Assembly (NCBI GenBank): GCA_022823105.1
Contig: JAJDXU010000358.1
Span: 1 to 14,670, forward strand
Direction: 5' to 3'
From: Dehalococcoidia bacterium
Lineage (GTDB): Bacteria; Chloroflexota; Dehalococcoidia; Lucifugimonadales; UBA3495
Length of the DNA stretch: 14,670 bases
Position numbers and translations under genes: made by a program. Positions 1-6,483 of this stretch are shown in pieces. The first letter of the stretch is position 1, and every line of letters begins with the position of its first letter. The notes beneath the pieces are model-generated. The model ran no database searches, was not told the DNA's origin, and saw only the letters and a program-made list of their open reading frames with translations.

Positions 1-126
1 TTCGGTCATGCCGCCGGCGAGGTACTCCAACACGTCGTCAACGGTGATGCGCATCTTTCGGATGCAGGTTTGGCCGCCGCGCTTTCCCGGTTCAATGGTG
101 ATCCTGTCGATATACGATTGCGGCAT
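1..126 (-). CDS. DUF433 family protein, antitoxin-like (partial, 3' end off the window)
   Basis: The first 42 codons are visible; the gene runs off the left edge. The translation begins MPQSYIDRITIEPGKRGGQT and continues through CIRKMRITVDDVLEYLAGGM, which is the characteristic DUF433 opening (DRI-x2-PGKRGG-x-xCI-x3-RITV-x-DVLEYLA-x-GM). DUF433 proteins are small, about 75-80 residues, with a helical DNA-binding-like fold; many lie next to a PIN-like DUF5615 toxin and are taken as antitoxins. Any toxin partner would lie left of the window and cannot be checked. The ATG is at 126, preceded on its own strand by AAAGG about nine bases upstream. It lies 47 bp downstream of the radical SAM stop on the same strand, so co-transcription is possible. 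Family identity is fairly secure; the toxin-antitoxin role is inference. Confidence 0.78.
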   Translation of the reverse strand, partial: MPQSYIDRITIEPGKRGGQTCIRKMRITVDDVLEYLAGGMTE

Positions 127-173
127 GATTTCAACCTTTCGGCGAGCGTGGGCTAAGTGTATGTTCGAGTTTA

Positions 174-1601
174 TCATGGCGCGTGACTGCCGGGGTTCAC
201 CGGGCAACCGGCGCACATGGCGCCCCTGCTGCCGGGGATGCACTCGTGGCCGTCGTGCGCCACGCCGGCATTGTATGTGGCTGGGGCTTCCATGATGGAC
301 GCGACGGCGGGGGATTTGGTGGGTGGGAGCGATACGCCGTCGGCTTCGGCGGAGCGACGTTCCTGGGCCTCGCCGAAGAGGTCCATGCGGAGTTGGCGGC
401 CCGACGGCGGACGCTGGCCGGGGAATACGACGTAGGGCCAGGCGCGCTTGCGGACAACGCCCATGGCCTGCAGCTCTCGCCAGTTGTCTATGGTGTGGCG
501 ACGGCGATTTTCCAGGATGCGGCCGGCGGATACGGGGCCGATACCCGGGATGCGGATCAGTTGGTCGCGTGTAGCGGCGTTGAGATCGATGGGAAAGGTG
601 TCGAGGTTCTCCATGGCGATGACTGTCTTGGGGTCCTGCTCCAATGACAGGAACCCGCCGTGGTCGAAGGCCAGATCAATCTCGTCGGATGCGAAGTTGT
701 AGACTCTGCGGAGCCAGTCCATCTGGTAGAGTCGATGCTCGCGGCCGGCGTGGACCGGCGGCTTTTCCTCCATCGGCGTGTGCATGGCAGGCCGGAAAGG
801 CGGGTAGTAGACCCGCTTGAGGTTCCAGTCGGTATACAACTGGTCAACACGACGGTAGATCTGGCGGTCGGACTCATCGGCGGCGCCGACGACGAACTGG
901 GTGGCCTGACCGACGGCGCCGCCACTGCTGTTCGCCGTGAGCTCATTGATCCACGCCATGGGGTCGAGGATGTCTTTCTGGAGGTCCTTGTTTGGGCTGA
1001 TGCGTCGCATCATGTCGGGTTCGGGGGTTTCGATGTTGACGGAGAGACGGGTGCCCAGGCTGTGGGCGCGTTCGACGAGTTCGCGGGACGCGCCGGGCAT
1101 GACCTTGAGGTGAACGTAGCCCTTGAACCCGTGTTTCCTGCGGATGATCTCAACGGTTTCGACCATGTGCTGGGTGGTCCTGGTGCCGTCGCCGGCGATG
1201 CCCGAGCTGAGGAACAGGCCATCGACGTCGAGACGATTGTGCAGTTCCATGAAGGTATCCGCGAGCTCTTCCCGCTTGAAGGCATAGCGCTTGCGAGGAA
1301 CGTAGACGCTGTTGGGGCAGTACGCGCAGTCCATCTTGCAGAAGTCGGTGAACATGACGCGCAGCAGGTTGACTTTTTTGCCGTTGGGCAGGCTGGCCTT
1401 GTACACTCCGGGCGCCGGATTTTTGCGCGGGTCGGAGTACGCGATGCGGTTGGGTCCGCTGGTGGCGTAGCCGCTGGCGAATTTATGGTCGTACGAGGGT
1501 TCAGCGTTGGGCTTGCCGGCGGTGAGGATGTCGTCGGAGGCGGCCATGCCCCCAAGGATGTGGAGTTTGTCGTAGCGGTCGGGCGCGCGCTTGATGAGCA
1601 T
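174..1601 (-). CDS. Radical SAM protein, putative DNA modification/repair type, with C-terminal helix-hairpin-helix
   Basis: A 475-residue radical SAM enzyme. The cluster-binding motif CKMDCAYC (C88, C92, C95; CxxxCxxC) would hold the [4Fe-4S] cluster that cleaves S-adenosylmethionine. The opening DRYDKLHILGGMAASDD, then KVNLLRVMFTDFCKMDCAYC and FLSSGIAGDGTRTTQHMVE, match what I remember of the TIGR03916 family (putative DNA modification/repair radical SAM protein, often encoded beside a uracil-DNA-glycosylase-like partner). Residues 338-370 form a helix-hairpin-helix (IDLNAATRDQLIRIPGIGP), a non-specific DNA-binding element. The last 20-odd residues carry C454, C463 and C466 with H452. The start at 1601 is chosen because GGAG lies about ten bases upstream and the conserved N terminus begins there; an in-frame ATG 22 codons earlier has no family support. 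No glycosylase-like gene is visible nearby. Substrate unknown. Confidence 0.85.
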   Translation of the reverse strand: MLIKRAPDRYDKLHILGGMAASDDILTAGKPNAEPSYDHKFASGYATSGPNRIAYSDPRKNPAPGVYKASLPNGKKVNLLRVMFTDFCKMDCAYCPNSVYVPRKRYAFKREELADTFMELHNRLDVDGLFLSSGIAGDGTRTTQHMVETVEIIRRKHGFKGYVHLKVMPGASRELVERAHSLGTRLSVNIETPEPDMMRRISPNKDLQKDILDPMAWINELTANSSGGAVGQATQFVVGAADESDRQIYRRVDQLYTDWNLKRVYYPPFRPAMHTPMEEKPPVHAGREHRLYQMDWLRRVYNFASDEIDLAFDHGGFLSLEQDPKTVIAMENLDTFPIDLNAATRDQLIRIPGIGPVSAGRILENRRRHTIDNWRELQAMGVVRKRAWPYVVFPGQRPPSGRQLRMDLFGEAQERRSAEADGVSLPPTKSPAVASIMEAPATYNAGVAHDGHECIPGSRGAMCAGCPVNPGSHAP

Positions 1602-1785
1602 GGTTGATTCGCTCCGGGCCGGCGGGCGTCGTATGGGGGCCGCCGGACACAACGAACCCATGTTCAACCCAGGAGCCGCGGAGCGTCAACGGACGGAGGT
1701 CACCAGATGGAAATGCTCGCCGATTCAGGCCGGATGTGACCGCGGCGCGGACCTGTGCGTCCCCGGGCTGGCCAGAAAACAACGG

Positions 1786-2979
1786 CTAGGCGAGTGAGGT
1801 CAGGCGGTGGCGAGCGTCCGGGGTCATTTCGTAACGGCGGGGCTTCTCGCTGGCAAGAGCAACGCCATGCTCTTCCATAAGGGGCCACAGTTGCCGGGCG
1901 AACCATGTGCCGAACTGGGCTGCGGTATATGATGCGGCGGGATGGCGGGGGTGGAGCGCTTTCAGGGCGTTCTGGGCGTCCGATGCTTTGAACAGGTCAT
2001 CGGTGATACCCCGGGCCACGGCGGCGGTCAGTTGCGCGAGAGAGAGTTCGTCTGGTGGTTGTGCCGGCGGCGTCGTTTCCGCTGACGCGCGGGCGGTGGT
2101 CTCCTTGGCCGCCTGGGTTATTTCGTAGGTGCGTGGGGAAGTCTTCCGGGTCATCAAGACGCCGCGGGACTGAAGTATGGGCCAGATCTCATTGAGGAGA
2201 AACTGCCCGAATTTGGCGGTATCGCCATTGGCCACCGGTCGTTTGGGCCAACGCGCTCTGACAACCTGCTGGGCATCGGCGGCTTTGAATTTACCCGCCG
2301 GCAGACGGCGGATCAGTTCCTCCGCGATCGCTTCATTGTTGCTGTCCGACCCTTCTGTCACGGCGGCGGCGGGCAGCGCGACGGGTCGTTCGGGTTCAGC
2401 CAGTCGCGGAGGATCGAATTGCGCGATGGAGGGCTGGACTGAGACCGCGGCGTTGGGGACCTGGGACAGATCCCACCGCATAATCTCAGGTATGAACCGT
2501 TCCAATTCCGACGACAACCCGCCCGCTTCAGGAGAGGTGATCCACAAAAACGGGGTCTGCTCCGCTCCCACGGATCGCGCCAGTTCCCTGATCTTGACGA
2601 ACAGGGCACCGAAATCGCTATCGTTGCTGACAACAGCGACAAGGTTGGTTTGACCGGTTACCAGGTCTGCCACCGCGTCGGCGGTTATCGCGAGGTCGGC
2701 TGAGTTTTTGGCTTTCTGGCTGCTGAAATGCTGGACGCCGCGGATGCGGACCCGCAGATCGGGATATGACGCCTCGGTCCACATCTCCCAACTGGCGGCC
2801 TTATCGGCGCGAACGTAAAGCGAAAGACTGCGGAGAGGAGGTCGGTCTCCGGGCCAGTTGGCGACAATATCGCTGACCAGGCCCTGAGCGTGGTCCGAGT
2901 CGCGGAGATTTTCGGTGTCCACGTAGATGGCCGAACCGGATGGCGCGGTAGGTAAGTTGGCAAGGTCGTGGGTGGTCAT
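1786..2979 (-). CDS. NYN domain (PIN-like) ribonuclease candidate with two C-terminal winged-helix/OST-HTH-like repeats
   Basis: A 397-residue protein. Residues 15-170 look like a NYN/PIN-like nuclease: IYVDTENLR (D21, N24), NSADLAITADAVADL (D95, D101) and VVSNDSDFGAL (D120, D122) give the acidic metal-binding set of the fold (LabA/DUF88-like). The C-terminal half holds two copies of a roughly 70-residue module, about 218-288 and 316-387. Both show FKA-x-DAQ, a P-x-x-P-x-A turn, an FG, an x-WP helix, GV, and a final Y-E-x-T strand, so the module was duplicated internally; it resembles a winged-helix or OST-HTH/LOTUS RNA-binding domain. A Pro/Ala/Ser-rich linker joins the halves. The ATG overlaps the stop of the SWIM gene (ATGA), implying translational coupling. 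Likely cytoplasmic, acting on RNA by family; substrate unknown. NYN call strong, repeat fold tentative. Confidence 0.82.
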   Translation of the reverse strand: MTTHDLANLPTAPSGSAIYVDTENLRDSDHAQGLVSDIVANWPGDRPPLRSLSLYVRADKAASWEMWTEASYPDLRVRIRGVQHFSSQKAKNSADLAITADAVADLVTGQTNLVAVVSNDSDFGALFVKIRELARSVGAEQTPFLWITSPEAGGLSSELERFIPEIMRWDLSQVPNAAVSVQPSIAQFDPPRLAEPERPVALPAAAVTEGSDSNNEAIAEELIRRLPAGKFKAADAQQVVRARWPKRPVANGDTAKFGQFLLNEIWPILQSRGVLMTRKTSPRTYEITQAAKETTARASAETTPPAQPPDELSLAQLTAAVARGITDDLFKASDAQNALKALHPRHPAASYTAAQFGTWFARQLWPLMEEHGVALASEKPRRYEMTPDARHRLTSLA

Positions 2980-3410
2980 ATCGATTCCACGCCACAGAAT
3001 TCGTCGACCGTGTCCATAACGGTCGGGCAGGTCTCGATGAGTCGTTGAACCAGGGCACGCAGGTCCGGGGCGTCCAGCCCGGCCACCAGTTCGGCCACCG
3101 GCGGTTTCGACGCAACCGGGATGGTAGGGTCATCGTCGTCGACGGTCAACAGGACGGCAACGACGTGCTTGCAATAACCCCCCCAATCGTAGGGGCAGGT
3201 GCAGTAGGCGGTAAAATCGTCGGCGGTGAAGGTTACGACGACACCGTAGGGTTCCCACTCGCTGCCCTGCACGGCGGCGAAGAGCTGGTTGCCGCGGAGC
3301 GTAACGCTCTCCACAGCGCTCGCGTGGTAATAATCGACGCCGCGGTCGTAGGATTGCTCAGTGACTTTGGCTCGAATGGCTTCAATAGCGATGCGGGGCA
3401 GGTCGGTCAT
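2976..3410 (-). CDS. SWIM zinc finger domain protein
   Basis: A 144-residue protein with a clear SWIM motif, CTCPYDWGGYCKH: C70, C72, C80 and H82 in CxCx7CxH spacing, which binds one zinc. The N-terminal part (AIEAIRAKVTEQSYDRGVDY) is typical of short SWIM proteins, where a Y-x-RG-x-x-Y segment precedes a beta-rich stretch (VTLRGNQLFAAVQGS) and then the finger. The C-terminal 50 residues (PPVAELVAGLDAPDLRALVQ) are helical, as often seen after this finger. SWIM domains bind DNA or protein partners; no catalytic domain is present. It starts 9 bp after the aspartic protease gene and overlaps the NYN nuclease start by four bases, so it probably works with the nuclease; that functional link is inference from gene order. 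Confidence 0.85.
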   Translation of the reverse strand: MTDLPRIAIEAIRAKVTEQSYDRGVDYYHASAVESVTLRGNQLFAAVQGSEWEPYGVVVTFTADDFTAYCTCPYDWGGYCKHVVAVLLTVDDDDPTIPVASKPPVAELVAGLDAPDLRALVQRLIETCPTVMDTVDEFCGVESI

Positions 3411-3419
3411 AGCGCGGGG

Positions 3420-3857
3420 TTACAGCGTGAGGTTGGCTGGAATGAACCGCTGATGTCTCGGGTCCGCGGCATAGCCGAAGATTTCCATTGTGGTCGCACC
3501 AATCAATATATTGCGCGGGTCGGTTCCAAACAGTACCGGGACCGGTATGATTTCACCCTGCAACTCCACCGGGGCCGAACCCAAAGGCATTGCAACGATG
3601 GACCCGTCAGCCAGTTCATACTCACGTCGTGTATAGACCGGGATGTCCAGCGCTTCGAGGATGGCTGCGGGAACGATGGTGTGCAATGCTCCGGTATCTA
3701 CCAATCCTACCAAAGAGCGAGACCGCGATTGATCGGGGCTATACACGATGAAAGGCGTGTTGAAAATCCTCTCTTCGCCTCCGAAGGTGCTTCCCGGGAG
3801 TATTTCAGGATAAACCAGGGGCTGCTGCCGATCGGCGATTTGCGATTGGGCAGTCAT
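3420..3857 (-). CDS. Retropepsin-like (clan AA) aspartic protease
   Basis: About 145 residues with one aspartic-protease active-site motif, LVGLVDTGALHTIVP (hydrophobic-x-DTGA), followed by ILIGATTMEIFGY, the hydrophobic-G-x-x second hallmark of single-domain retropepsin-like enzymes. Such proteins act as homodimers, each chain supplying one Asp. There is no signal peptide or transmembrane segment, so it should be cytoplasmic. The ATG at 3857 is preferred: GAGG lies nine bases upstream. The alternative GTG five codons earlier has its GGGGAGG directly against it. It sits 24 bp after DUF1501 and 9 bp before the SWIM gene, so these are likely one transcript. Substrate unknown; the residues visible support an intact enzyme. 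Confidence 0.8.
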   Translation of the reverse strand: MTAQSQIADRQQPLVYPEILPGSTFGGEERIFNTPFIVYSPDQSRSRSLVGLVDTGALHTIVPAAILEALDIPVYTRREYELADGSIVAMPLGSAPVELQGEIIPVPVLFGTDPRNILIGATTMEIFGYAADPRHQRFIPANLTL

Positions 3858-3881
3858 AGCCGCTTTCCTCACCCTCCCCGA

Positions 3882-5009
3882 TTACACGAACGCAGGCTGC
3901 TCGAAGGTTCCGCCGACCACGGGGTTGGCGTCCAGGCCCAGCCACTGTTCGACCAACGTTCCGTACACGCCGCGGAAGTCGGTGTTGAATGCGAGGTCGC
4001 CTTCAACCAGGTCGCCCTCGGCCAGGGAGGGGTAGGCGCCGTACATGCCGCCGCGCACGGAGTCTCCGATGGCGAAGGCCACGCCGCCGCTGCCGTGGTC
4101 GGTGCCGCTGCCGTTGTCCTTGACGCGGCGGCCGAACTCGGTAAAGGCGAACATCACGACGTTGTCGGCTGCGTCGTGTTCGCGGAGGTCAGCGTAGAAG
4201 TCGCTGACGGCGCGGCTGAGGTCGCCCAGCAACTTGGGATGCGCGTCGGCCTCGCTGGCGTGGGTGTCGTAGCCGCCCTGCTGGGTGTAGAAGACGCGGG
4301 TGCCGAGGTTCGCGGTGAGCACCTTGGCGATGCCCTGGAGGTTCCTGGCGACGCCGGTATCGGCGTATTCCACCGAGGACGTGTACATATCGGGGGCGGC
4401 CTTCAGGATGTCCGCGCCCTTGAGGGCGTCGAGTCCCGTCTGGCCCAGGTAATCCATGGTTGCGCCGAGGCCCACGGTGGGGGAATACATGCGCGAGAAG
4501 ATGTCCAGGGCCTGGGAACGCTCGGGTTCGCCGGTGATGCCGGTGAGCACACCGTAGGTCTCCAGGACGGCGACGGAGGCGACAGGTACACCGGGGAGCG
4601 CCATCGCTCGGGGGAGCCCGCGGCCGAAGTTGACGCCGGTGAGCACGTTCTCCGCGTGCGGGTCGATGTCGCGGATGACGCGGCCCAACCAGCCTTCGGT
4701 ACCGACCTTTTCCGGCTCGCAGGTGTGCCAGATGTCCATGCTCCGGAAATGCGAGCGGTTGGGCGTCGGGTAGCCAACGCCGTTGATGACTGCAACCTTG
4801 CCGGCGTCGTACAGGGACTTGATTTCCGGCAGGGCCGGGTTGAAGCCGTGGGTGTCGTCGATGGGCAGAACCTGGTCGGCGGGAATGCCCACGGTGGGCC
4901 GGCTGTCATGGTAGCGCCCGTCGGCATAGGGGATGACCGTGTTCATGTAGTCATTGCCGCCGGTGAGCTGGATCACGACGAGGATGGGGTCTTTGGTGGT
5001 GCTGGTCAT
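3882..5009 (-). CDS. DUF1501 domain-containing protein
   Basis: A 375-residue DUF1501 protein, a family in the alkaline phosphatase/sulfatase-like fold group. Visible family motifs in order: LTGGNDYMNTVIPY (15-28), NRSHFRSMDIWH (84-95), GGYDTHA (245-251), FTEFGRRVKDNGSGTDHG (289-306) and DFRGVYGTLVEQWLG (344-358). DUF1501 genes usually travel with a DUF1800 gene and usually begin with a Tat signal. Here there is neither: the protein starts MTSTTKDPILVVIQLTGGND, directly at the domain, and no DUF1800 is in the window. The start is supported by GGAG nine bases upstream, inside a 12 bp palindrome. Family identity is strong; the reaction is not established. Confidence 0.9.
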   Translation of the reverse strand: MTSTTKDPILVVIQLTGGNDYMNTVIPYADGRYHDSRPTVGIPADQVLPIDDTHGFNPALPEIKSLYDAGKVAVINGVGYPTPNRSHFRSMDIWHTCEPEKVGTEGWLGRVIRDIDPHAENVLTGVNFGRGLPRAMALPGVPVASVAVLETYGVLTGITGEPERSQALDIFSRMYSPTVGLGATMDYLGQTGLDALKGADILKAAPDMYTSSVEYADTGVARNLQGIAKVLTANLGTRVFYTQQGGYDTHASEADAHPKLLGDLSRAVSDFYADLREHDAADNVVMFAFTEFGRRVKDNGSGTDHGSGGVAFAIGDSVRGGMYGAYPSLAEGDLVEGDLAFNTDFRGVYGTLVEQWLGLDANPVVGGTFEQPAFV

Positions 5010-5018
5010 GGCGTCGAT

Positions 5019-5030
5019 ACTCCATGGAGT
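5019..5030. promoter_or_regulatory. Perfect 12 bp palindrome covering the DUF1501 ribosome binding site
   Basis: ACTCCATGGAGT is its own reverse complement. On the minus strand its GGAG is the best Shine-Dalgarno match for the DUF1501 ATG at 5009. It could be a small operator or a site that masks the ribosome binding site in an intermolecular duplex; a stem without a loop cannot fold fully on itself. Chance occurrence is possible. Confidence 0.25.
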
Positions 5031-5145
5031 GGTGATGGCCGTAGTTTAGCACAATGCGCTCATTGCACGGTTAGCCGATTGATAGAGCTGCGCCGATGAT
5101 TCAATGCAGCAAGTTAGTTCATCAGTCGTCATCTTGGAAAACGCC

Positions 5146-5802
5146 ATGACAACGACGCACCAGCGAGCACTTCGCCATTTTACCGACGCCGAGAGAGAGG
5201 CAATGATCGCTGCCGGCGTTGTGATAGAGGGGGAACGTGATGATGTGAACGCCGGGCGGGTTTTCACTGTGGCCGAGTACCTCGCCCTGGGCGCCGCCGG
5301 CATACTGGCGACAGACGAACGGATTGAACTGCTGGACGGAGAGATAATCCAAATGGCGCCCATCGGCAACTGGCACTTGAACAGCGTTGACTGGTTGGCT
5401 GACCTGATGCGTGAGGGTATCGGAGACAGGGCCATGGTGCGCGTGCAGGGTTCAATTCAGTTGGACGACGCCAGCGCACCCCAGCAGGACATCGCCGTCA
5501 TCCGGAGACGTTCTATCAATGAGATCGGGCCCGTGCTGCCGTCCGACGTATATCTGCTGGTTGAAGTGGCCGACAGTTCGCTGGAATTCGACCTGGGCGA
5601 GAAGCTGGCCCGCTACGCCGCTGCCGGAATCCCGGAAGTCTGGGTTGCCAACCTCCGCGCCAGGGAGCTGGTGGTCAACACGGAACCGGAAGGGGCTGTG
5701 TACAACACCGTCCGCACTGTTCCGCTGGACGGCAGAGTGAGCCCGCAGGCGTTCCCCGACGCGACGCTGGCAGTGGCGGACTTTATCCCCGCCGTCGGTT
5801 GA
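5146..5802 (+). CDS. Uma2 family (DUF820) PD-(D/E)XK nuclease-like protein
   Basis: A 218-residue Uma2-family protein with restriction-endonuclease-like fold. The usual N-terminal block is present (VFTVAEYLALGAAGILATDE, then RIELLDGEIIQMAPIG). The PD-(D/E)XK residues are D115 (APQQDIAVI), E140 (YLLVEVADSS) and K153 (DLGEKLARYAAAGIPEVWV). All look intact, so a metal-dependent nuclease site is plausible. Uma2 genes are very abundant in cyanobacteria and Chloroflexota, with no agreed cellular role. The ATG at 5146 is chosen because GGAAAA lies just upstream and the family block follows; an in-frame start 14 codons earlier (5104) is less well supported. It is transcribed divergently from DUF1501 and shares a 136 bp intergenic region with it. 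Its stop overlaps an ATG at 5802 that opens a questionable downstream frame. Confidence 0.87.
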   Translation: MTTTHQRALRHFTDAEREAMIAAGVVIEGERDDVNAGRVFTVAEYLALGAAGILATDERIELLDGEIIQMAPIGNWHLNSVDWLADLMREGIGDRAMVRVQGSIQLDDASAPQQDIAVIRRRSINEIGPVLPSDVYLLVEVADSSLEFDLGEKLARYAAAGIPEVWVANLRARELVVNTEPEGAVYNTVRTVPLDGRVSPQAFPDATLAVADFIPAVG

Positions 5803-6350
5803 TGAATGCGCGTTGGCTCATTGTCTCTCCTGCCGTTTACTATCCTCTGGTGCTTTTTGGCGGCGCGGCGCAGAAGGCTGAATATAGCCACGTTGGCCGG
5901 TACATCGGCGAGCTCAATGCTGCGGGTTCAGATTAGAGTTGGCAGAAAGGCTACCTGGGGGTTTCTTCCCTTGGGCTTGCTCGGCCTCTGGTTGGTGCCG
6001 GTGGGCGCGCCATGCGCAAGATTGAACGGCATACGCAAGATTGCCGCTGGTTGCTCATTGCTGAACCGGTGGCCTATGTTGGGTAGGCTGTCGCACCTTG
6101 CGATTTGGGTTGTCCTAGCGTGTGCAGTCTTCCCCAAGAATGCGCACAATTCGTTGGCCGTAGTGACGCTCCTCTGGTCTGGTTCCTGTTGTCGCTCAAT
6201 GGCGAGTTTGATGCAACGTTTCGCAGAAGGGATCCTCTATGGCTGTATGTGCCTTCTCAGTTGGCAGCTATTGGCGGATCGTGGCGATTCCACCCGGCTG
6301 AACGGGTAGAGAGATCGTATTTGCTCCCGAGCGCAGTACGGCTGTTTTGA
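5802..6350 (+). pseudogene. Unrecognised, possibly eroded reading frame after Uma2
   Basis: An ATG at 5802 overlaps the Uma2 stop (TGATG) and opens a frame beginning MNARWLIVSPAVYYPLVLFG. It meets TAG at 5934 and again at 6084, but then stays open to TGA at 6350, giving 182 codons with two amber interruptions. The frame two bases further on (ATG at 5806) is open without interruption to 6309 and would give a 167-residue Leu/Trp/Cys-rich, membrane-like protein. I recognise neither product. Base composition is visibly less GC-rich than in the flanking genes and neither frame shows their strong third-position GC bias. An eroded gene or non-coding DNA is more likely than a working gene; a novel small membrane protein in the second frame remains possible. 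A 10 bp direct repeat CGCAAGATTG occurs at 6015 and 6034. Confidence 0.22.
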
Positions 6351-6393
6351 CGATTCGCCGTTGTTGATGGTTCGCGAATATTGTTAAACCGCT

Positions 6394-6443
6394 ACGGGGT
6401 CCCGCTTGCCGCGGTTTATGCCAACCACGGCAGGGAACCCCGT
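6394..6443. terminator. Long imperfect hairpin downstream of the LLM oxidoreductase gene
   Basis: Arms at 6394-6416 and 6423-6443 (outer ACGGGGT-CCC against GGGAACCCCGT, inner TGCCGCGGTT against AACCACGGCA) pair almost fully around a six-base loop TATGCC. It starts 40 bp beyond the oxidoreductase stop, and on that gene's strand it is followed by AGCGGTTTAACAATATT, only weakly U-rich. The sequence 6411-6418 (GCGGTTTA) can instead pair perfectly with 6385-6392 (TAAACCGC). Best read as a transcription-ending or 3'-end-stabilising structure for the minus-strand gene; a small palindromic repeat element is the alternative. Confidence 0.4.
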
Positions 6444-6483
6444 GAACATCACGAGCCGCGCATTGAGCGCGTGCGGTGACAGG

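Noticed and set aside
660..1607. 315-codon open frame on the plus strand
   Set aside because: Antisense to the radical SAM gene, whose CxxxCxxC and helix-hairpin-helix motifs decide the strand.
1602..1785. Hidden small gene or RNA in the gap between the NYN and radical SAM genes
   Set aside because: Short open frames only, none with a good ribosome binding site or recognisable product, and no strong inverted repeat noticed.
3045..5099. 684-codon open frame on the plus strand
   Set aside because: It lies opposite the SWIM, aspartic protease and DUF1501 genes, each with family motifs on the minus strand. The translation is Gly/Val/Ala/His-rich with no recognisable domain: a high-GC antisense shadow.
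5934..6086. Amber codons read through as an amino acid (stop-codon recoding)
   Set aside because: Two TAGs in an unrecognised frame are better explained by decay or by non-coding DNA; the window shows no suppressor tRNA or pyrrolysine genes.
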